Source: Ectobacillus sp048976805
GTDB taxonomy: Bacteria; Bacillota; Bacilli; Bacillales; Bacillaceae_G
NCBI GenBank assembly: GCA_048976805.1
Contig: JBHGUR010000061.1
Location: forward strand, 1 to 27,867
Reading direction: 5' to 3'
Length of the DNA: 27,867 nt
The position numbers were made by a program, and so were the translations under genes. Below are positions 7,453 through 16,111 of the stretch, piece after piece. How positions within the stretch are numbered: position 1 is the first letter of the stretch; each line of letters starts with the position of its first letter. The notes beneath the pieces were generated by a model. It searched no databases and had not been told where the DNA came from. It saw only the letters and a list, made by a program, of their open reading frames with translations.

Positions 7453-8837
7453 ATGAGGAGTGCGGAATCTTTGGGATTTGGGGCCATCATAACGCGGCGC
7501 AAATTACGTATTATGGGCTTCACAGCCTGCAGCACCGCGGCCAAGAAGGTGCGGGAATTGTTGTTAACGATGGTGAAAAGCTTGTTGGACATAAAGGTTT
7601 GGGCTTGGTTACAGAAGTATTTTCGCAAGATGAGATCGAAGCGCTGCAAGGATGGTCGGCAATCGGCCATGTGCGCTATGCGACAGCAGGAGGAGGCGGC
7701 TACGAAAACGTTCAGCCGCTTCTGTTCCGTTCCCAAACGGGAAGCCTGGCGCTTGCCCATAACGGCAACTTAGTAAACGCACAACGTTTAAAGTTGGAGC
7801 TGGAAATGCAGGGAAGCATTTTTCAGACGACGTCCGATACGGAAGTTCTGGCGCATCTTTTAAGAAAGCATACCGAGTTCCCTTTAGTGGAGCGGGCTAA
7901 GGTCGCGCTAAATAAAATTCAAGGGGCATACGCCTTTTTAATGATGACAGAGGAGCAACTTCTCGTTGCGCTTGACCCGAACGGCTTCCGGCCGCTGGCA
8001 TTAGGAAAGCTCGGGGATGCCTACGTCATCGCTTCGGAAACTTGTGCGTTTGATGTGGTCGGGGCTACTTATATACGCGATGTAGAGCCTGGAGAGCTGT
8101 TGACTATTTCGGATAAGGGATTGGAATCGCAATCTTTTACAACGAATGTAAAACACTCCATTTGCAGTATGGAGTATGTTTACTTCTCACGGCCTGACAG
8201 CAATATCGCCGGCATTAACGTTCATGCGGCACGAAAAAATATGGGGAAAATACTCGCGAAAGAGGCGCCGGTTGAAGCCGATGTCGTAACCGGGGTTCCG
8301 GATTCCAGCATTTCCGCTGCGATTGGTTTTGCCGAAGCCTCGGGGATTCCCTACGAGCTTGGTTTAATTAAAAACAGATATGTAGGGAGAACTTTCATCC
8401 AGCCTTCACAGGAACTGCGGGAGCGGGGCGTGAAAATGAAGCTGTCCCCAGTACGCGGGATTGTAGAGGGAAAGCGGGTTGTGATGATTGACGATTCGAT
8501 TGTCCGCGGCACAACAAGCCGCCGCATCGTGCAAATGCTGCGAGATGCCGGAGCGGTGGAGGTTCATGTCCGGATTGCAGCGCCGCCTATTATTAATCCT
8601 TGCTATTATGGCATTGATACATCGACGCGGGAAGAGCTTATCGCAGCCAAGCGCACGATAGAAGAAATCCGGGCTTTAATCGGGGCGGATTCGTTGGCGT
8701 TTTTAAGCGAGGATGGCTTGCTTGAGGCGGTCGGGCGCAATGTTTCAAGCGAATGCCGCGGTCAATGTATGGCATGCTTTAGCGGAAAATACCCAACGCC
8801 GGTTTATGAAGAGGAATTAGTTCATCAACGAAATTAA
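7428..8837 (+). CDS. purF: Amidophosphoribosyltransferase PurF
   Basis: PurF makes the first committed intermediate, phosphoribosylamine, from PRPP and glutamine and is the classic feedback-inhibited step. The 469-residue protein begins with the propeptide MLAEIKGLNEE; removing it exposes the catalytic Cys12, as in B. subtilis. The PRPP loop is VVMIDDSIVRGTTSRR (351-366). Cys246, Cys392, Cys447 and Cys450 have the same spacing (146, 55, 3) as the four 4Fe-4S ligands of the B. subtilis enzyme, so an oxygen-sensitive cluster is expected. The ATG at 7428 is chosen because GGAAAGGGG lies just upstream; a TTG at 7410 would precede this site. Confidence 0.96.
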   Translation: MLAEIKGLNEECGIFGIWGHHNAAQITYYGLHSLQHRGQEGAGIVVNDGEKLVGHKGLGLVTEVFSQDEIEALQGWSAIGHVRYATAGGGGYENVQPLLFRSQTGSLALAHNGNLVNAQRLKLELEMQGSIFQTTSDTEVLAHLLRKHTEFPLVERAKVALNKIQGAYAFLMMTEEQLLVALDPNGFRPLALGKLGDAYVIASETCAFDVVGATYIRDVEPGELLTISDKGLESQSFTTNVKHSICSMEYVYFSRPDSNIAGINVHAARKNMGKILAKEAPVEADVVTGVPDSSISAAIGFAEASGIPYELGLIKNRYVGRTFIQPSQELRERGVKMKLSPVRGIVEGKRVVMIDDSIVRGTTSRRIVQMLRDAGAVEVHVRIAAPPIINPCYYGIDTSTREELIAAKRTIEEIRALIGADSLAFLSEDGLLEAVGRNVSSECRGQCMACFSGKYPTPVYEEELVHQRN

Positions 8838-8856
8838 GGAAGGAGCAGGCGGAAAA

Positions 8857-9897
8857 ATGGCAAATGCGTATAAGCGAGCGGGAGTGAATATTGAAGCGGG
8901 GTATGAAGCGGTTGCACGAATGAAAAAGCATGTCCAAAAAACGATGCGTCCGGAAGTGCTAGGAGGCCTCGGCGGCTTTGGCGGAATGTTTGATCTTTCC
9001 AAATTGAACATAGAGGAGCCGGTTCTCGTCTCGGGAACGGATGGAGTAGGCACAAAGCTGATGATTGCTTTTTTAATGGATAAACATGATACAATTGGGA
9101 TAGACGCGGTGGCAATGTGTGTAAACGATGTTGTCGTACAGGGAGCAGAGCCGCTTTTTTTCCTGGATTATCTTGCTTGCGGGAAAGCGGAGCCTGCTAA
9201 AATCGAAAGCATCGTACAAGGGGTGGCGGAAGGCTGCAAGCAGGCGGGCTGTGCGCTTATAGGAGGAGAGACGGCGGAAATGCCTGGCATGTATGATGAA
9301 AATGAATATGACATTGCCGGTTTTGCTGTGGGGATTGCCGATAAAAAGAAACTCATTACAGGGCAGTCCATTCAGGCCGGGGATGTGCTTATTGGCCTTA
9401 GCTCAAATGGCATTCACAGCAACGGTTACTCCCTTGTCCGGAAAGTGTTGCTAGAAGAAGGGGGGCTTTCTCTTCATGAAACGTACGGCTCTTTGGAAAC
9501 AACGCTCGGTGAAGAACTGCTGCGCCCGACGAGAATTTATGTAAAGCCGATTTTAGCGGCGTTGCAGCGATTTGAAATTAAAGGAATGGCGCACATTACA
9601 GGGGGCGGTTTTATTGAAAATATTCCGCGCATGCTCCCAAGCGGAGTCGGAGCCGAAATTGATTACGGTTCATGGCCGATTCCACCAATTTTTGGTTTGC
9701 TTGAAGAAACCGGAAAGCTGAGCCGCAAGGAAATGTTTAATATATTCAATATGGGAATCGGAATGGTTCTCGCTGTTAACGAAAAGGATTTAGTAGATGT
9801 CATTGAGCTGTTAGAAGCACAAGGAGAAAAAGCTTATATTATCGGAAGGGCAACAAAGGGCGAAGGAATTACATTTGGCGGAGGAACGTTGTCATGA
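8857..9897 (+). CDS. purM: AIR synthetase PurM
   Basis: PurM closes the imidazole ring, converting FGAM to AIR with ATP. The 346-residue protein has the family's conserved GTDGVGTKL, EPLFFLDYLACGK, GGETAEMPGMY and FNMGIGM motifs in the usual order and shares the PurM/PurL fold. A strong GGAAGGAG site precedes ATG 8857. It is separated from purF by only 19 bases and overlaps purN by four bases (ATGA). Confidence 0.96.
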   Translation: MANAYKRAGVNIEAGYEAVARMKKHVQKTMRPEVLGGLGGFGGMFDLSKLNIEEPVLVSGTDGVGTKLMIAFLMDKHDTIGIDAVAMCVNDVVVQGAEPLFFLDYLACGKAEPAKIESIVQGVAEGCKQAGCALIGGETAEMPGMYDENEYDIAGFAVGIADKKKLITGQSIQAGDVLIGLSSNGIHSNGYSLVRKVLLEEGGLSLHETYGSLETTLGEELLRPTRIYVKPILAALQRFEIKGMAHITGGGFIENIPRMLPSGVGAEIDYGSWPIPPIFGLLEETGKLSRKEMFNIFNMGIGMVLAVNEKDLVDVIELLEAQGEKAYIIGRATKGEGITFGGGTLS

Positions 9898-10472
9898 AAC
9901 GGATTGCGGTATTTGCCTCGGGAAACGGTTCTAATTTTCAAGCGATTATCGATGCGGCAAAAGCGGGTATTTTAGATGGGGAAATTGTCTTGCTTGTGTG
10001 CGACAAGCCGGGGGCAAAGGCAATCGAACGGGCAAAGCAGCACCATATTCCAGCGTTTGTATTTGCGCCGAAGGAATATCCTTCTAAGGAAGCGTTCGAA
10101 GCAGTTATTTTAGAACAGCTGCGTGCGTTAGAGGTCGAATGGGTCATATTGGCGGGATATATGCGCTTAATCGGCGGGACGCTGCTACGTGCATACGGCG
10201 GCAAAATTATTAATATCCATCCATCCCTTCTGCCGAGCTTCCCCGGCAAGGATGCAATCGGCCAAGCGCTGCAAGCAGGCGTCAAAATAACGGGAGTGAC
10301 GATTCATTATGTGGATGAAGGAATGGATACTGGCCCGATTATTGCCCAAGAAGCGGTTCGGATAGAGGATGATGATACGAGGGAAAGCTTGCAGCAAAAA
10401 ATCCAAAAGATAGAGCATAAGCTTTATATTCAAACAATCCAAAAATTATGGCAAACAGGAGCGAAAGTATAA
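9894..10472 (+). CDS. purN: GAR formyltransferase PurN
   Basis: PurN transfers the formyl group of 10-formyltetrahydrofolate to GAR, giving FGAR. The 192-residue protein begins with FASGNGSNFQAI (7-18) for phosphate binding. It carries the catalytic triad seen in E. coli PurN: Asn107 and His109 in INIHPSLLPSFPG, and Asp145 in DEGMDTGP. It overlaps purM by ATGA, and its TAA shares one base with the purH start. Confidence 0.95.
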   Translation: MKRIAVFASGNGSNFQAIIDAAKAGILDGEIVLLVCDKPGAKAIERAKQHHIPAFVFAPKEYPSKEAFEAVILEQLRALEVEWVILAGYMRLIGGTLLRAYGGKIINIHPSLLPSFPGKDAIGQALQAGVKITGVTIHYVDEGMDTGPIIAQEAVRIEDDDTRESLQQKIQKIEHKLYIQTIQKLWQTGAKV

Positions 10473-12004
10473 TGGCAAAACGCGCGTTAGTAAGTGTATC
10501 GAATAAAGATGGGATTGTAGAGTTTGTAAAAGAATTGCTTGCGCAAGGAGTAGAAGTGATTTCAACAGGCGGAACGAAAAAATTGCTAGAAGAAAACGGC
10601 CTGAATGTAATCGGCATTTCCGATATAACCGGGTTCCCGGAAATTATGGACGGACGCGTCAAAACCCTCCACCCGAACATTCACGGCGGGCTGTTGGGAG
10701 TCCGTGATAATGAAACGCATGCTGCGCAAATGAAGGAGCTTGGCATTGAACCGATTGATTTTGTCGTTGTAAACCTATATCCGTTTAAAGAAACGATTTC
10801 CAAACCGGATGTAACCTTTGCGGATGCGATTGAGAATATCGATATTGGCGGCCCGTCTATGATCCGTTCTGCGGCGAAGAACCACGAATATGTGACAGTT
10901 GTGGTAGACCCGACCGATTATCCAGCAGTTTTAGCGGAGCTAAAAGAGAGCGGAGAAGTATCGAAGGAATTGAAGCGCCGCTTGGCGGCTAAGGTATTCC
11001 GCCATACAGCTGCCTATGACGCGCTAATTGCTGAATATTTAACAAACCAGGTTGAAGAAGAAAGCCCGGAAACAATTACCGTGACTTTTGAGAAAAAGCA
11101 GGATTTGCGATATGGAGAAAATCCGCATCAAAAAGCAGCCTTTTACCGCGCGCCGTTTGCTGTTCCGTCTTCTATCGCTTATGCACAGCAGCTGCACGGC
11201 AAAGAACTGTCTTATAATAACATTAACGATGCCGACGCGGCGCTTAGCATTGTGAAGGAGTTTGCGGAGCCGGCTGTTGTCGCGGTCAAGCATATGAATC
11301 CGTGCGGTGTCGGGGTCGGAGAAAGCATTTACGAAGCATATTGGCGCGCTTATGAAGCTGACCCGGTTTCTATTTTTGGCGGAATCATTGCGGCAAACCG
11401 CGAGATTGATAAAGCGACTGCAGAAAAAATGCATGAAATTTTCTTGGAAATTATTATCGCACCGTCTTTTACAGAAGAAGCGTTGGCAGTGCTAAAAGGA
11501 AAGAAAAACCTTCGCCTGCTTACAGTCGATATCGAAAGCGGGGCAGCCGGCAAAAAGTTAACATCCGTTCACGGCGGCTTGTTGGTACAGGAGGAAGATG
11601 TTCTGTCGCTTGACGATGCAAACATTACGATTCCGACAAAGCGCCAGCCGACAGAAAAAGAGTGGGAAGACTTAAAGCTTGGCTGGAAGGTTGTAAAGCA
11701 CGTAAAATCAAACGCGATTGTGTTGGCGAAGGATAAGATGACAATCGGCGTAGGGGCGGGGCAAATGAACCGTGTCGGTGCCGCGAATATCGCGATTGCG
11801 CAAGCGGGAGAAAAGGCGCAGGGCTCCGCGTTGGCTTCCGATGCGTTCTTCCCGATGGACGATACAGTAGAAGCGGCAGCTAAAGCGGGGGTTACGGCAA
11901 TTATCCAGCCGGGCGGCTCCATTCGCGATGAGGATTCTATCAAAAAAGCGGATGAGTACGGCATTGCGATGGTATTTACGGGAGTTCGCCACTTTAAGCA
12001 TTAA
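10472..12004 (+). CDS. purH: Bifunctional AICAR formyltransferase / IMP cyclohydrolase PurH
   Basis: PurH carries out the last two steps to IMP: formylation of AICAR and ring closure. The 510-residue protein has an N-terminal MGS-like IMP cyclohydrolase domain (from KRALVSVSNKDGIVEF, with STGGTKKLL and GGLLGVRD segments) and a C-terminal formyltransferase domain with RYGENPHQKAAFYR, AVKHMNPCGVG and the closing QPGGSIRDEDSI. The ATG at 10472 is preferred over 10448 because ACAGGAGCG (10455-10463) precedes it and the family starts MAKRALVS. Confidence 0.96.
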   Translation: MAKRALVSVSNKDGIVEFVKELLAQGVEVISTGGTKKLLEENGLNVIGISDITGFPEIMDGRVKTLHPNIHGGLLGVRDNETHAAQMKELGIEPIDFVVVNLYPFKETISKPDVTFADAIENIDIGGPSMIRSAAKNHEYVTVVVDPTDYPAVLAELKESGEVSKELKRRLAAKVFRHTAAYDALIAEYLTNQVEEESPETITVTFEKKQDLRYGENPHQKAAFYRAPFAVPSSIAYAQQLHGKELSYNNINDADAALSIVKEFAEPAVVAVKHMNPCGVGVGESIYEAYWRAYEADPVSIFGGIIAANREIDKATAEKMHEIFLEIIIAPSFTEEALAVLKGKKNLRLLTVDIESGAAGKKLTSVHGGLLVQEEDVLSLDDANITIPTKRQPTEKEWEDLKLGWKVVKHVKSNAIVLAKDKMTIGVGAGQMNRVGAANIAIAQAGEKAQGSALASDAFFPMDDTVEAAAKAGVTAIIQPGGSIRDEDSIKKADEYGIAMVFTGVRHFKH

Positions 12005-12016
12005 GGGGGAAGAGGA

Positions 12017-13285
12017 ATGAACGTTTTAATTATCGGCCGCGGCGGCCGCGAGCATGCGCTTGCCTGGAAGCTGGCGCAATCACAATTGGTGGAACAAGTA
12101 TACGCCGCGCCGGGGAACGCGGGCATGGCAGATACAGCGGAGCTTGTTGCGATAGATGAAAACGACTTTTTTGCCTTGGCTGCCTTTGCGAAGGAAAAGC
12201 AGATTGGACTTACGGTCGTTGGCCCGGAGGTGCCGCTGACAAACGGAATTGTCGATTATTTTGAAGGGGAAGGCTTGCGCATCTTCGGCCCGCGCAAGGA
12301 AGCTGCGCTGATTGAAGGAAGCAAGGCGTTTACAAAAGAATTGATGAAGAAATATAACATCCCTACAGCTGCTTATGAAGCGTTCACAGAATATGAAAAA
12401 GCGGCCGCGTATATTCGGAAAACGGGCGCTCCAATTGTGATCAAAGCGGACGGACTGGCTGCCGGAAAAGGGGTTACTGTCGCCATGACGGAAGAAGAAG
12501 CCCTTGCATCGGTAAAGGATATGATGCTGGACAGAAAATTCGGCGAGGCGAGCAAACGCGTCGTTATCGAAGAGTTTCTTGAAGGGCAAGAATTCTCGCT
12601 TATGGCGTTTGTAAACGGCACAGCCGTATATCCAATGGTGATTTCACAGGATCATAAACGCGCTTTTGACGGCGACAAAGGGCCTAATACAGGCGGAATG
12701 GGCGCCTATTCGCCTGTTCCGCAAATCCCTGACAGCGTTGTCGAGCAGGCGGTGCAAACGATTATGAATCCGGTGGCGGAGGCGATGGTGCAGGAAGGTC
12801 GCACCTTTACCGGCATTTTGTATGCAGGTCTTATTTTGACTGCAGGGGGGCCGAAGGTAATTGAATTTAATGCGCGCTTTGGCGACCCGGAAACGGAAGT
12901 TGTCTTGCCGCGTTTAGAGAATGATCTTGCGGCTGTTTTGCTTGATGTCCTTGATGGCAAGGATGTGGAGCTAAAGTGGTCGGATGATGCGGTAGTTGGC
13001 GTTGTGCTTGCATCTAAAGGCTATCCAGAAGTTTATGAAAAAGGCCATTCCATTACAGGGCTGGATACGCTAAGTGAAGAGGCGCTTGTTTTTCACGCGG
13101 GCACTGACGTAAAGGACGGGCAGCTCGTCACAAACGGAGGACGCGTTCTATTTACGGCTTGCCGCGGCAGCGACTTGCGCGCCGCAAAGGAAAAGGTATA
13201 CGAAGAAGTCGTGAAGATAAAGAGCGAAGGCTTGTTTTACCGGTCGGATATTGGACAAAAGGCGATTGACTATACAACAGTGTAA
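12017..13285 (+). CDS. purD: GAR synthetase PurD
   Basis: PurD joins phosphoribosylamine and glycine with ATP to give GAR. The 422-residue ATP-grasp protein shows GRGGREHAL (7-15), VVGPEVPL, the ATP loop KADGLAAGKGV, DHKRAFDGDKGPNTGGMGAY and the metal-binding EFNARFGDPETE. It lies 12 bases after purH behind an AGGGGGAAGAGG site and is the last gene of the operon, followed by an intrinsic terminator. Confidence 0.96.
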   Translation: MNVLIIGRGGREHALAWKLAQSQLVEQVYAAPGNAGMADTAELVAIDENDFFALAAFAKEKQIGLTVVGPEVPLTNGIVDYFEGEGLRIFGPRKEAALIEGSKAFTKELMKKYNIPTAAYEAFTEYEKAAAYIRKTGAPIVIKADGLAAGKGVTVAMTEEEALASVKDMMLDRKFGEASKRVVIEEFLEGQEFSLMAFVNGTAVYPMVISQDHKRAFDGDKGPNTGGMGAYSPVPQIPDSVVEQAVQTIMNPVAEAMVQEGRTFTGILYAGLILTAGGPKVIEFNARFGDPETEVVLPRLENDLAAVLLDVLDGKDVELKWSDDAVVGVVLASKGYPEVYEKGHSITGLDTLSEEALVFHAGTDVKDGQLVTNGGRVLFTACRGSDLRAAKEKVYEEVVKIKSEGLFYRSDIGQKAIDYTTV

Positions 13286-13290
13286 TATAC

Positions 13291-13327
13291 AAAAAAGGGC
13301 TAGCACAAGGCGGGTGCTAGCCTTTTT
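13291..13327 (+). terminator. pur operon terminator, bidirectional
   Basis: GGCTAGCAC (13298-13306) pairs perfectly with GTGCTAGCC (13314-13322). Six A residues precede and five T residues follow. The symmetry lets it also stop transcription arriving on the minus strand from the DUF2892 gene. Confidence 0.9.
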
Positions 13328-13415
13328 CGTAAGAGCAGTCTGGTAGAAGGGAAAACAAGAGTTTGTGTCGCTGTGGTGTGCGGCGGACAAAAATAGGCTG
13401 ATTCTACTTCCGAAT

Positions 13416-13796
13416 TCAAAGCGAGTTCGTACCCAGAACCGCAGCTATTTCTGTCTCAAGTTCTTTGTCAGAAGCATCATACTTTCCACTGTTGTCATGG
13501 CTTGAGTTTGCCTGATTTTGAACAGGGGAGCGATGTGCTTCTTGTGTATTAGATTGTCCTTTTCTTATGAAATTCATAATAGGTAAATTCATGTATTTAT
13601 TGAATTTCATCGTTTCAACGACAGGGCAAAAGCGGACGATTCCTTCTGCTACCTTCATCGCTCCTAAAATGATGGAAAGTTTGGAAGTAAAGCACCAAGG
13701 CTTTCTGGAAAGCTTTGCTGTCGAGAAGTTAATCATTGCCAAGCCGATGGTAATGCGGATGAGTGCGTTTAATGTACCGATGTTTGGTTTCAACAT
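13416..13796 (-). CDS. DUF2892 (YgaP-like) small membrane protein
   Basis: The 126-residue product opens MLKPNIGTLNALIRITIGLA and has the KPW and GAMKVAEGIVRFCPV segments typical of DUF2892 proteins, which hold two short membrane helices (about 8-26 and 40-58). No catalytic role is established for the stand-alone form; some relatives are fused to rhodanese domains. After the helices comes a polar tail of about 60 residues rich in N, S, Q, D and E, longer than the usual core domain. An AAAAGGGG site precedes the ATG. It is convergent with purD and divergent from pcrB. Confidence 0.75.
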   Translation of the reverse strand: MLKPNIGTLNALIRITIGLAMINFSTAKLSRKPWCFTSKLSIILGAMKVAEGIVRFCPVVETMKFNKYMNLPIMNFIRKGQSNTQEAHRSPVQNQANSSHDNSGKYDASDKELETEIAAVLGTNSL

Positions 13797-13940
13797 ACGA
13801 AACGGCCCCTTTTCCTTAACATTAAAGCAGTTGCCCCTGCTTCGCTTGTTAGTGTTCCCCCCTCATTTTCCTCTATACAATCCAACATTTAGGGTACTAT
13901 GTTGAAAGAAAATCCCCTTTAGCTTCACTTGTTTATTTTT

Positions 13941-13949
13941 TGGTATAAT
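13941..13949 (+). promoter_or_regulatory. Extended -10 promoter of pcrB-pcrA-ligA-camS
   Basis: A perfect TATAAT (13944-13949) is preceded by TGG, the extended -10 signature. No good -35 is seen at the right distance, which is common for extended -10 promoters. It lies about 34 bases before the pcrB start. Confidence 0.65.
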
Positions 13950-13983
13950 GAAATAATGCACAATGTAGGAAAGGGGTGTTTTG

Positions 13984-14673
13984 ATGTACGATATTACACA
14001 ATGGAAACATGTATTTAAGATAGATCCCAATAAGGAGCTAAGTGAAGAGCACTTGGAACTGATTTGCGAATCCGGCACCGACGCTGTAATTGTCGGCGGA
14101 AGCGATGGAGTGACGTTGGACAACGTATTATATATGCTTTCAAGCATCCGCCGCTATACAGTGCCGTGCGTATTGGAAGTATCCACGCTCGAGGCTGTTA
14201 CGCCGGGCTTTGACTTTTATTATATCCCATCGGTGTTAAACAGCCGTAAAGCAGAATGGATTACGGGCTTGCACCACGAAGCGCTAAAGGAATTTGGCGA
14301 TATTATGAATTGGGAAGAGATTTTTATGGAAGGTTATTGTGTTTTAAATCCCGATGCCAAGGTTGCCAAGCTTACGGATGCAAAGTGCGATTTGACAGAG
14401 GATGACGTCATCGCGTATGCGCGCATGGCGGACAAGCTGCTGCGCTTGCCGATTTTTTATATGGAATACAGCGGTACGTATGGAGATGCGGAGCTGGTAA
14501 GGAAGGTCAAGCAAGAGCTGAAGACAGCAAAGCTATATTACGGCGGCGGCATTGAGAGCGCGGAGCAGGCGCAGGAAATGGCGCGGTATGCTGATACGGT
14601 TGTCGTAGGCAATCTGATTTACAGCGACATAAAGGAAGCTTTGCGGACTGTGGCGGCAGTAAAAGGAAAGTAA
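13984..14673 (+). CDS. pcrB: Heptaprenylglyceryl phosphate synthase PcrB
   Basis: PcrB of bacilli is a TIM-barrel enzyme that joins heptaprenyl diphosphate to glycerol-1-phosphate, making an archaeal-type ether lipid precursor. The 229-residue sequence has the family's VGGSDGVT loop near residue 37, the YYIPSVLNSR segment, the YMEYSGTYGD motif and the phosphate-binding YYGGGIES and VVVGN(L)IY segments. The ATG at 13984 is preferred over TTG 13981 because GGAAAGGGG lies seven bases upstream. It heads a unit with pcrA 13 bases downstream, the conserved Bacillus order. Confidence 0.93.
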   Translation: MYDITQWKHVFKIDPNKELSEEHLELICESGTDAVIVGGSDGVTLDNVLYMLSSIRRYTVPCVLEVSTLEAVTPGFDFYYIPSVLNSRKAEWITGLHHEALKEFGDIMNWEEIFMEGYCVLNPDAKVAKLTDAKCDLTEDDVIAYARMADKLLRLPIFYMEYSGTYGDAELVRKVKQELKTAKLYYGGGIESAEQAQEMARYADTVVVGNLIYSDIKEALRTVAAVKGK

Positions 14674-14686
14674 GGAAGGTGAAACG

Positions 14687-15368
14687 ATGAGTACAGCACA
14701 AAAGTTAATAGAAGGCTTGAATCCCGAGCAGCAGCAGGCGGTAAAAACGACAGATGGCCCGCTTTTAATTATGGCGGGAGCGGGCAGCGGCAAGACGCGC
14801 GTGCTGACGCACCGCATTGCGTATTTGCTGGCGGAAAAGGGAGTTGCGCCGTGGAATGTATTGGCAATCACGTTCACAAACAAGGCGGCCCGCGAGATGC
14901 GAGAAAGGATTGATAAGCTTGTCGGGCCGGAGGCGGAAGATATTTGGATTTCCACTTTCCACTCTATGTGCGTCCGCATTTTGCGGCGTGATATCGATAG
15001 AATCGGCATTAGCCGCAATTTTACGATTCTCGATGATACCGATCAATTAACGGTCATTAAAAATATCTTAAAGGAAAAAAATATCGATCCGAAGAAATTT
15101 GAGCCGCGCGCCTTGCTTGGCAGCATCAGCAACGCGAAAAATGAACTGATGGCGCCAAAGGAATACCGGAAGCAAGCGTCCCCGGACCCGTATGAACAAT
15201 TGGTCGGGGATGTGTATGAAGAGTACCAAAAGCGGTTGTTGAAAAATAGCGCGCTTGATTTTGACGATTTAATTATGACGACAATCCAGCTGTTTGAGCG
15301 CGTTCCCGAGGTGCTGGAGTTTTATCAGCGCAAGTTTCAGTACATCCATGTCGATGAGTATCAGGATA
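14687..15368 (+). CDS. pcrA: ATP-dependent DNA helicase PcrA, 5' exon
   Basis: PcrA is a superfamily 1A 3'-to-5' helicase for rolling-circle replication, repair and clearing of RecA or RNA polymerase, and is essential in B. subtilis. This exon holds 227 codons plus one base. It has the Q motif (LNPEQQQAV), Walker A GAGSGKT (31-37), the Ia region TFTNKAAREMRERI, and ends just after Walker B DEYQD (223-227). The reading frame then runs into the group II intron and stops at 15383-15385, giving a dead 232-residue product if unspliced. Joining 15368 to 18087 gives DEYQD-T-NRAQYML, the expected sequence. The full spliced protein is 734 residues, close to the usual 735-740. The start ATG follows a GGAAGGTG site. 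Confidence 0.93.
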
Positions 15369-15473
15369 GTGCGACACGTTGCTAACTGAAAAGGTTAGCC
15401 ACTAGCGTAATGCTAGGAGAACTGAGAATCTGAAGAGTCGAATGATGGGGTAACGCCCTGAAAGGCTCGCCTA

Positions 15474-15479
15474 ATACTC
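15474..15479 (+). other. Candidate EBS2 of the group II intron
   Basis: ATACTC is perfectly complementary to GAGTAT (15356-15361) of the 5' exon. The target is placed one base upstream of IBS1, as expected for IBS2. It is inside intron domain I. The pairing is read by eye and not folded. Confidence 0.5.
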
Positions 15480-15615
15480 CGAATTGCGTCTAGTATTGTA
15501 TGTGTACTAGAGGTGATAAGCTCGGTGAAGAATGGCTGAAGGGTACCCTAACGTTAAGTCGAGGAAAGCTCTCTGGAGGCAGAGGGTGTGCCTGATAGGT
15601 CTGGGTTCTATAAGG

Positions 15616-15620
15616 TATCT
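15616..15620 (+). other. Candidate EBS1 of the group II intron
   Basis: TATCT can pair over five bases (one U-G) with GGATA, the last five bases of the 5' exon (IBS1). It is in domain I, downstream of the EBS2 candidate, in the usual order. Confirmation needs a full secondary-structure model. Confidence 0.45.
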
Positions 15621-16111
15621 ATGGTGAGAAATCAGATGAAACAACCATCTGTTGACGAAATTCCGAATGTACGGCTCTAGAGGTACAACTACTCGAAAGG
15701 GTGGTCCCTATTAATTAGGGGTTAGTGAGGTAAAGTAAGATTTGTCTTTATGAAATACCTTATGATGTTACAGGCATCATCAAGCTAACAGGGCTAGAGG
15801 AAACACCTACGGATACACATGTACAGATAAGATTCTCGGAACGTGGTAAGCCGATAACGTGGAGGGCATACAACCTGCGAAGCGGTGTAAGGAAAGCAAA
15901 AGACTCCGAAAGGACTTATGTATAACTTACTTTATATCGGTGAAGGTGGTGGCACAGTACCGATGAAGTTGTGATAATAAGCAACGGAGGGATAGCCACT
16001 AGTCAATTCTTAGAAAACAAACATTATAAACACAGATAATCAGGTTCGAGTATGACTAAGAGAAGCGAAAGCTGGAAAACGTAAACCTTTGGTTTACGAA
16101 GAGGTGAATAG

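Noticed and set aside
13567..13905. 112-codon plus-strand frame opposite the DUF2892 gene
   Set aside because: It is the antisense shadow of a recognisable minus-strand gene and has no family resemblance.
14687..15385. pcrA as a truncated pseudogene
   Set aside because: The downstream half is intact and in phase once a group II intron with proper GTGCG and AC ends is removed, so interruption by an intron explains it better than decay.
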